A stretch of DNA of 64,000 nt, taken from contig CAMAPL010000009.1 of the NCBI GenBank assembly GCA_945860165.1, positions 1-64,000 of the forward strand. The letters run 5' to 3'. A program made the translations under genes and the position numbers. The first letter of the stretch is position 1. Every line of letters begins with the position of its first letter. Below the pieces are notes generated by a model. That model was not told the origin of the DNA, searched no databases, and saw nothing but the letters and a program-made list of their open reading frames with translations. This stretch comes from Rhizobium sp. Q54. GTDB lineage: Bacteria; Pseudomonadota; Alphaproteobacteria; Micropepsales; Micropepsaceae. Positions 57,392 to 64,000 of this stretch are shown piece by piece.

Positions 57392-57942
57392 GGCATTTCC
57401 CCCAGCGCCGACTTGAGCCGCGCCATGGCTAGGCGCAGCCGCGACTTGACGGTGCCCAGTGGAATGCCGAGCTCGGCCGCGATCTGGCTGTGCGGTTTGT
57501 CGGCGAAGAAAGACTGTTCGATCACCGCGATCTGATCCGGCGGCAAGTGTTTTAGCGCGGCGCGCAGCTGTCCTTCGCCGGCCGCCAGCGTCATCGCATC
57601 AACGGCGTCGGGCGGCGCCTCGGGCTGGAAATCAACGGGATCGAGTTCAGGCCGCTTCTCGCGCCGTATGGCGTCGATGCGCAGATTGCGAGCAATGGTG
57701 AAAAGCCAGGTGGCCGCCGACGCTTTGGCGGGATCGAACAGATGCGCCTTGCGCCACAGACTGAGCATCGCCTCCTGCGCCAGATCATCCGCCAGCGCAG
57801 CGGGTGCGCCCAGCCGCATCAGATAGGACTTGATACGAGGAGCGAAGTAGGCGAACAGCGCGGCAAAGGCGGCACGGTCGCGAGTTTCGGCCACGCGGCG
57901 CAGCAAATCATCCATCGCCAGGGCTTCGACGGGGCGGGTCAT
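57388..57942 (-). CDS. rpoE: ECF sigma factor (RpoE/ECF11-like), partner of ChrR
   Basis: ADDLAQEAMLSLWRKAHLFDPAKASAATWLFTIARNLRID, GIPLGTVKSRLRLAMARL; 4 nt overlap with chrR. Confidence 0.9.
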   Translation of the reverse strand: MTRPVEALAMDDLLRRVAETRDRAAFAALFAYFAPRIKSYLMRLGAPAALADDLAQEAMLSLWRKAHLFDPAKASAATWLFTIARNLRIDAIRREKRPELDPVDFQPEAPPDAVDAMTLAAGEGQLRAALKHLPPDQIAVIEQSFFADKPHSQIAAELGIPLGTVKSRLRLAMARLKSALGEMP

Positions 57943-58024
57943 GCGCAGGCGAACGGGCGCAGCCGGGAGGAAGACCGGACGAAAGCGGAGAAAATTAGCC
58001 GTCGGAACATACGCTAACATAGCA

Positions 58025-58087
58025 ATTTTACGGAGGAGAAAGGGTTTTAGATCAGGTTGATCCGGGGGCCGGCAAGGAGTGTAATGA
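58025..58087. promoter_or_regulatory. Back-to-back ECF-type promoters
   Basis: Plus: TGATCC (58058-58063)-N18-TAATGA (58082-58087). Minus: TGATCT (58054-58049)-N18-TAAAAT (58030-58025). Confidence 0.7.
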
Positions 58088-58091
58088 AAAT

Positions 58092-58838
58092 ATGGCTAAT
58101 TCCGCGCTTTATGAAGGCTGGGTGATGCACCGGCGGGTGCGCCCCCGGTATCACCGCTTCAAATACCGTGTCTTTGCCATGCTGCTGGACCTGGACGAAT
58201 TGCCCGGGCTGGACAAGCGCCTGTCGCTGTTTTCCTGGAACCGGCGCGGGTTGTTAAGTTTCCATGACCGCGACCATGGCGACGGGCGCGACCTGAAACT
58301 GTGGCTGGACGATCTGCTGGCGCGCGCCGGCATCAGCGCAGACGGTACGCGGCAGGTGCTGTGCTATCCGCGCATCCTGGGATACGTCTTCAATCCCCTC
58401 AGCGTCTGGTTCTGCCGCGATGCCGCCGGTGCGCTGAAAGCGGTCGTTTATGAGGTGCACAACACCTATGGCGAACGGCACGCCTATGTGCTGCCAGTGG
58501 AAGATGAAACGCTGGTTCGTCACGGCTGCGCCAAAGCCTTTTATGTGTCGCCCTTCCTGTCACGCGATTGCAGCTACCAGTTTCGCATCCGCCCGCCCGG
58601 CAGCGATGTCGCCATCGCCATCCATCAGGACGAGGCCGGCCTGCCAGTCCTCAACGCCTCGTTTGCGGGCGCGCGCCGCGCCCTCAGCGATGGGGCCCTT
58701 TTGCGGATGCTGTTCGCCTATCCTCTGATGACTGTGAAAGTGGTGCTGGCGATCCATTTCGAGGCCGTCCGCCTGATGCTCAAGGGCATCCGGCGCCATC
58801 CCCACGCCCCCAAGGCCCTTGTCGCGCCAGCGGAATAA
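58092..58838 (+). CDS. DUF1365 family protein
   Basis: ALYEGWVMHRRVRPRYHRFKYRVFAMLLDLDEL, YPRILGYVFNPLSVWFC. Confidence 0.92.
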   Translation: MANSALYEGWVMHRRVRPRYHRFKYRVFAMLLDLDELPGLDKRLSLFSWNRRGLLSFHDRDHGDGRDLKLWLDDLLARAGISADGTRQVLCYPRILGYVFNPLSVWFCRDAAGALKAVVYEVHNTYGERHAYVLPVEDETLVRHGCAKAFYVSPFLSRDCSYQFRIRPPGSDVAIAIHQDEAGLPVLNASFAGARRALSDGALLRMLFAYPLMTVKVVLAIHFEAVRLMLKGIRRHPHAPKALVAPAE

Positions 58839-58935
58839 CCACCCCGGTGGATAGATTTCGGGAACTCGTGGAACTTTAGCCCCCCCGCATTCTTCTGCGA
58901 TACGGCCCATTCCAGCCGCACGGGACCACGCCCTG

Positions 58936-59639
58936 ATGACGTCAATCGAAATCGCTTCGGCCGAGCCGGAGGCCTGGTTCAAGCTGGACCGGAAAGGTCG
59001 CACGCTGAACGTCGGTGGCGCCTGGACCATTGCCGAAAGCGCCTGGCTGGACCGCGAGCTGAACGCCCTCGAGCTGGGCGGCGGCGATCTGACGATTGAT
59101 GCCTCGAAAATCTCGCGGCTGGACAGCGCCGGGGCCTGGCTGCTGCTGCGCACCCGCCGGGCCATGGAGGAGCAGGGCGGCAAGATTTCGCGCTTCGACC
59201 TGCCCGAGCTTTACCAGCCCCTGATCGAAAATATCGACCAGAAGCAGGAACCGGAAAATCTCTGGAAGGCCGCGCCCTGTTTGTCGCAAGCGACGAAATA
59301 TCGCCTGTCGGGGCGTTCCTCTCACTTCTCGATCCGCAGAATGACGGCGCGCGCATCGCCCGCGCCGTGCAAGCGGGCTTCATGGTGATCACCCGTGCCG
59401 ATGCCCAGACGCGAGAGGCGCGGGAAAACCGCACCCAACGCCGCGACGCAGCCTTTTCCAGCGGCGCGCAGATCGTGCAGACCAATTTTTCTGCGCCCGA
59501 TCCGGCTATAGGACCATATCGCGTCAGCCTGGCTGACAATCCCGAAGCCATGTGCGGCGAGCGCCTGGCGCCCGAACGCTGTGTGCGTTTCCAGGAGGTG
59601 ACGCCGCCGGTGCGCGCCATCGCCACGGCGCTGCCCTAG
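58936..59639 (+). pseudogene. Chimeric remnant: STAS (MlaE-type N-terminus) joined out of frame to a phosphoinositide-PLC-like C-terminus
   Basis: STAS: LTIDASKISRLDSAGAWLLLRTRRAM. Other frame: KSLEGRALFVASDEISPVGAFLSLLDPQNDGARIARAVQAGFMVITRADAQTREARENRTQRRDAAFSSGAQIVQTNF. Confidence 0.65.
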
Positions 59640-59652
59640 CCCAATCGCCCGA

Positions 59653-60165
59653 TCATAATTTCTTTACGGCGCGCGCCAGCGCCTGCCAGGGGCCGATGTC
59701 CCAATGGTTGGCGGCCAGTGGCGATGGCGAGGGCAGGATGAATATCCGTGTCTCGCCCAGCCTTTCCTCTTGCTCGCCCGCCACGGCGCGCAGGCCCATC
59801 ACCTTGCGCCCGGCATTGAGGCTGGTGAGCGCCAAGATGCTTGGCTGGGCCTTGGCGATGCGCGACCGCAACACCTGCGCCGCCGCGACGCCCAGCGCAT
59901 CCCGGGGCAGCTGATGATCCATGCCATAGACATGCTTGGCGATGTCGGTGAGGCCGATGCCATGCTCCCACAGCATTTCATACTCGCCGGGCGCGAACAG
60001 GCGCGGCGTCAAGCCGACCGCGTACAGCGTGGTCCAGAACTTGTTCTGGCCATGCGCATAGTAGGCCTGTTGCAGGGCCGAGACCCGGCCCGCCGCCGTG
60101 CCGCAGAACACCAGCTTGAGTCCCGGTTTCAGCCGGTCTGGAAGAATGTGTTTGGAGCGGGTCAC
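59653..60165 (-). CDS. mug: Mismatch-specific DNA glycosylase (Mug/TDG family)
   Basis: LVFCGTAAGRVSALQQAYYAHGQNKFWTTLYAVGLTPR. Confidence 0.88.
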   Translation of the reverse strand: MTRSKHILPDRLKPGLKLVFCGTAAGRVSALQQAYYAHGQNKFWTTLYAVGLTPRLFAPGEYEMLWEHGIGLTDIAKHVYGMDHQLPRDALGVAAAQVLRSRIAKAQPSILALTSLNAGRKVMGLRAVAGEQEERLGETRIFILPSPSPLAANHWDIGPWQALARAVKKL

Positions 60166-61022
60166 TAATGCGACTGGATAAACCGCAGCATGTCCTCGCG
60201 CAATGTGGTCTTGCCGCGAAAGCCCGGCGCCAGTGACAGGATGATGCCGACATGGCCCACGCCGGGGTATTTGATCACCTCTGCACTGCTGCCCTGGGCT
60301 TTCAGCTTCGCCGCCATGCGGTCGCTGTTGCCGGGCCGCACCGTGGTGTCATCGGTGCCGGTGGCCAGCAGCATGGGCGGACGCTTGCCATCGACATGGT
60401 TGATCGGCATGGAGTCCGGGTTGTTGGCGCCGTGGAACATGTCGATATAGTTGCTTTCCGTGAACGGCAGGGTGTCATAGGGCCCGGCAATACCGATCAC
60501 GCCGCGCATCCACGCCATCTTGCCGCCAGCGGCTTCAATGAATTTGGGCTCGGACGCAAGCATCACCGCATTGTAAGCGCCGGCTGAATGGCCCGAGACA
60601 AAGATGCGCGCCGGATCGCCGCCATGCTCGCCGGCATAGGCATGGACCCAGGCCAGCGCCTGCGCGGCATCCTGCGCGAAGGCCGGATACTTCACCTGCG
60701 GATAGAGCCGGTAGTCCGCCACCACGGTTACGATGCCCTTGCTGGCGAAGGACTGACCAAAGGCGAGATACTGGTTGCGGTCGCCGGACGACCAGGCGCC
60801 ACCATAGAAGAACAGCAGCACCGGGCCGGGAGCTTTCAGGCCCTGGGGGACATAGACGGCCAGCTTATGGCGCGGGTCGGGTCCATAGGCCAACCCGTCA
60901 TGCACGTCATAGCCCGACCGGGGCACCAGCAAGTTTACCGCGGCAACCGGCGAGCAGGCCGAAAGCAGGCTGGTTCCCAGAGTCGCGAGACCCGCCAGAA
61001 TTGCGACTTTGAGTTTGGGCAT
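60165..61022 (-). CDS. Exported alpha/beta hydrolase (esterase)
   Basis: Lipoprotein/signal-like N-terminus, FFYGGAWSSGDR, VSGHSAGAYNAVML. Confidence 0.88.
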   Translation of the reverse strand: MPKLKVAILAGLATLGTSLLSACSPVAAVNLLVPRSGYDVHDGLAYGPDPRHKLAVYVPQGLKAPGPVLLFFYGGAWSSGDRNQYLAFGQSFASKGIVTVVADYRLYPQVKYPAFAQDAAQALAWVHAYAGEHGGDPARIFVSGHSAGAYNAVMLASEPKFIEAAGGKMAWMRGVIGIAGPYDTLPFTESNYIDMFHGANNPDSMPINHVDGKRPPMLLATGTDDTTVRPGNSDRMAAKLKAQGSSAEVIKYPGVGHVGIILSLAPGFRGKTTLREDMLRFIQSH

Positions 61023-61124
61023 GAACCAGTTACGCGCCGGCCGGGTTTTTGGTTCAGTTTGGGGGCGACAGGAGCAAGGCGGTGTGCAAATCTTGGCGCA
61101 ATAAAAAACCTAGGGGAGGACCAA

Positions 61125-62123
61125 ATGGGTCTCACACGCCGTCATTTCCTGCAGACATCGGCCGCCCTGGCGGGCACCGCCGCGCTGGGCGGCACCGCTA
61201 ACGCCCAGGGCGGCAAGCTGCCCTTCCGTTTCGCCTACAGCCCCATTTCCTGGAAGACCGATATCGAAGAAGCGATCAAGGTCGGCTCCCGGCTGGGTTT
61301 CCCTGGCGTCGAGCCCTTCCGCCACAATATCCTGAACTATCTCGACCGGCCGCTGGCGCTGAAGAAGATCATGGATGCGCACAACATCCGCATGGTCACA
61401 TGCTCCAACGGCGGCGGCGGCAACTTCACCACCAATTTCTACGATCCTGCGCTGATCGACAAATCGGTCACGGATCACATCGCCTTCGCCCGCACCTTCA
61501 TCAAGCCCTTCGGCTACTGCAAGCACTTCAAGATCAACATGGGTCCGCGCCCGCCGGGCTATGACACCAATGATGAGCAGATCAAGCGGTGCGCCGACGC
61601 GATGAACCGCATCGGCAGGGAAACCATCAAGGATGGCCTGAAGCTGGCGCCGCACCCGCATGTCAATTCGCTGGTCCAGACCCAGCACGAAGTCGACCTG
61701 CTCATGAAGGAAACCGATCCGGCCTATGTCTGGATGACCGCGGATCTCGCGCATCTGGTGCTGGGTGGCATTGTGCCAGAAGAGCTGTTCGCCAAATACT
61801 GGCCGCGCGTCGCGGCTATCCATTACAAGAGCGCGTCGACCAAACTGAAAGGCAGCCGCATCGTGGCGGTGCCGCGCAGCGGCGAGGAAGCCGGCGGCCA
61901 TCACTGGTTCCGCGCCATGAGCGATGCGGATTCTGGCGGCGTTGACTTCCCCGGCATCCAGAAATTCCTGATCCAGAAAAACTATACCGGCTGGGTCACC
62001 CTGGATTATGACGCCTCGATGATCCACGAGGGCGGTACGATGGAAGGGCTGCTCACGTCCGAGAAAAAATATATGGGCGATGTTCTGAAAGTAGATCTCA
62101 AGGCGAATATGAGCGGCTCCTGA
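61125..62123 (+). CDS. Sugar phosphate isomerase/epimerase (xylose-isomerase-like TIM barrel) with Tat signal
   Basis: MGLTRRHFLQTSAALAGTAALGGTANAQ; TIM barrel pattern, AAIHYKSAST, GWVTLDYDAS. Confidence 0.85.
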   Translation: MGLTRRHFLQTSAALAGTAALGGTANAQGGKLPFRFAYSPISWKTDIEEAIKVGSRLGFPGVEPFRHNILNYLDRPLALKKIMDAHNIRMVTCSNGGGGNFTTNFYDPALIDKSVTDHIAFARTFIKPFGYCKHFKINMGPRPPGYDTNDEQIKRCADAMNRIGRETIKDGLKLAPHPHVNSLVQTQHEVDLLMKETDPAYVWMTADLAHLVLGGIVPEELFAKYWPRVAAIHYKSASTKLKGSRIVAVPRSGEEAGGHHWFRAMSDADSGGVDFPGIQKFLIQKNYTGWVTLDYDASMIHEGGTMEGLLTSEKKYMGDVLKVDLKANMSGS

Positions 62124-62142
62124 CGCACAAAGCATCATACGG

Positions 62143-62180
62143 CAAAAGCCCGCGATCCCATTGAGGGGGCGGGCTTTTTC
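62143..62180 (+). terminator. Rho-independent terminator
   Basis: AAAAGCCCGC...GCGGGCTTTTT. Confidence 0.8.
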
Positions 62181-62317
62181 GTTTCCATATTGCTGCGCTG
62201 CACATTTTTTCGGCAGACCCGGCCATATGGATCGTTTTACCCCTGCGTTTGTCGCCTCTTTCAAAGGTCCCGGTTTGGTGTCTTAATGTTACATCGCACT
62301 ATCTGGGGGCCGGGCCC

Positions 62318-62751
62318 ATGGGCCGTGAGCCGACAAGCACTTTCTTCAGCCACGTCAAACCGGGCGACACCAGGTTCGAACCGGGCGGCCTGCGGGATTT
62401 CTTCCTGTATCGCGACCTTGGCATCGCCGGCGCCACGAATGGCAAAATGATCGCCCATCTGGTGAAAGCGAACCTGCCGCCCGCCGATGGCACAGGCTGG
62501 CACTATCATGTCTGCGATTTCCAGATCGTCATCATGATGAAGGGTTGGGCCAAGTTCATGTATGAGGACAAGGGGACCCTGGTCGAAGCCGGTGATGTGG
62601 TGCATCAGCGCCCCGGCATGGCGCATTACCTGTTCGATTACTCGCCCGACATGGAATATCTGGGATCGTCTCGCCGGCCGACTTCGGCACGGTGGACGGG
62701 CCGCCGCCACAGATACGGTCCCATCCATTACGCACTGGAAATAGCGCCTAG
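62318..62751 (+). pseudogene. Cupin-domain protein with a single-base frameshift near 62662
   Basis: GWHYHVCDFQIVIMMKGWAKFMYEDKGTLVEAGDVVHQRPGMAHYLFDYSPDMEYL then -1 shift to IVSPADFGTVDGP. Confidence 0.65.
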
Positions 62752-63869
62752 GGCTTGCGTATCAAGCCCGCGGCCTTCAGCGCACGCAAGATAATATTCT
62801 CGATCCGGGCAGTGTATGCTGGATGCCAGTCCAGCGGTGCCAGCGTGGCTTCGATTTCCGGCAGCGCCGATTGTTCCGGCGGCGGCACGATGCGGATCGG
62901 CACCGGCTTGGGCTTGACCACGGACCTGTTCAGCAATCCCCAGAAGTGGGCAATGTGCATGGTGGATGAGATGCCCGCCTGCAGGATGAACGGCGCCGGC
63001 GCACCCACACCTTGCGAGTCGATCGGCGCGCCATGGCCAAGGCCCGCAATGGTATAAACCTCCAGCCGGTCACCCCAGCGCAGGCGCGTGGCGCCATCTA
63101 CCTTTTCCTGTTTCGCGTCCGTCAGTGCGAGGGCGTGCAGATCCGCCCATTGAGCCACACTGGCCTGGGCATTGTTGAGGTTCACGGTGTGGTCGAGATC
63201 GCCGTGCCAGATGGAGATTTTTGGCCATGGGCCTTCGTGCGGCGAGGCGCTGCGAACCAGGTCGCCCCATTCCTTCGGCGTTTTCAGCGGCGCGCTGCGC
63301 ATGGAATCCAGCGCGTCACGCACATTGGCCGCCGCGCCGAACGGCAGGCCGGCAATGATGGCGCCGCCCGCAAAAATTTCTGGATAGGTGGCCAGCATCG
63401 CCGCCGTCATCGCGCCGCCCGCCGACAGGCCGGTGATGAAGATGCCTTTGCGGTCCAGTTCATGGTCATTGACCATCTGCTCGATCATCGCGGCAATGGA
63501 CGCGACTTCGCCCTGGCCGCGCGCGATGTCTGCAGGATTGAACCAGTCAAAGCAGGTGTTGGGATTGTTGACGGCCTTCTGCTCCGCCGCCAGCACGGCG
63601 AAACCGACGCTGGCGCCCAGTTGCGACCAGCCCGTTCCGGCATCGTAGCCCGCCGCAGTCTGGCCACAGCCATGCAGCACAACCACCAGCGGCGCGCCGG
63701 GCTTGAGACCGGGCGGGACATGCGAAAACATCCTGAGATTGCCGGGATTCTGATTGAAGGCAGTTTCCGTCAGGGGGGGGACAGGAGTGTCCTGGCGCCG
63801 CCACGGATTGGGCTTGCTGCTAGGACCGAAACCATCAAAACGCATAAACCCAAACAATCTCTGCCACAT
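62748..63869 (-). CDS. PHB depolymerase-family esterase
   Basis: PLVVVLHGCGQTAAGYD, GLSAGGAMTAAMLATYPEIFAGGAIIAGLPFG. Confidence 0.92.
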   Translation of the reverse strand: MWQRLFGFMRFDGFGPSSKPNPWRRQDTPVPPLTETAFNQNPGNLRMFSHVPPGLKPGAPLVVVLHGCGQTAAGYDAGTGWSQLGASVGFAVLAAEQKAVNNPNTCFDWFNPADIARGQGEVASIAAMIEQMVNDHELDRKGIFITGLSAGGAMTAAMLATYPEIFAGGAIIAGLPFGAAANVRDALDSMRSAPLKTPKEWGDLVRSASPHEGPWPKISIWHGDLDHTVNLNNAQASVAQWADLHALALTDAKQEKVDGATRLRWGDRLEVYTIAGLGHGAPIDSQGVGAPAPFILQAGISSTMHIAHFWGLLNRSVVKPKPVPIRIVPPPEQSALPEIEATLAPLDWHPAYTARIENIILRALKAAGLIRKP

Positions 63870-64000
63870 ATCTGATAATCCAATATTATGCTGCAGTACA
63901 GCAATTACAAAGCCGGGCGACCGTTCCCGCAGGGTTTATTAAAAGTGAGCATCCCGGTCGCGGCGATCACGACCTTATGTGGTCATATGAGGCTCTGCTG

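Noticed and set aside
57943-58020. Extended N-terminus of the ECF sigma factor starting at 58020
   Set aside because: The predicted minus-strand -10 (58030-58025) places the TSS at about 58019, and homologous sequence begins near MTRPVEALAMDDLL (57942).

Overview
This 64 kb window is a GC-rich, gene-dense chromosomal segment. By gene content it looks alphaproteobacterial, possibly Micropepsaceae/Rhizomicrobium-like (inference only). It starts with tRNA-Ser(GGA) and is dominated by carbohydrate and sugar-acid uptake and catabolism: a sugar porter with xylulokinase, two large TonB-dependent receptors, an L-rhamnonate-dehydratase/SDR/exported-lactonase/PQQ-dehydrogenase block, a beta-helix protein with a six-hairpin-like protein, and a second block with enolase-superfamily dehydratases and an RraA-like aldolase. 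Other content includes a DUF1552/DUF1592 cluster with a paralogous pair of ~490 aa exported unknown proteins, a type III PKS operon, trxB/lrp, an ECF sigma/ChrR pair divergent from DUF1365, and a mismatch-specific DNA glycosylase. The most interesting signals are: (i) many sugar-acid enzymes that carry Tat or Sec signals, which suggests an extracytoplasmic oxidative sugar-acid route; (ii) the paired ~490 aa unknown proteins with DUF1552/DUF1592; (iii) back-to-back ECF-type promoters with a probable leaderless DUF1365 mRNA; (iv) structured intergenic repeats with compensatory changes; (v) a conserved ~50 bp leader shared by a TonB receptor and an orphan intergenic site; (vi) several decayed genes whose lesions can be read directly (8 bp tandem duplication, indels, a chimeric deletion junction, HNH and permease remnants). 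No CRISPR array, rRNA, intact transposase or prophage was recognised. All family calls are from reading the sequence; no database search was run.
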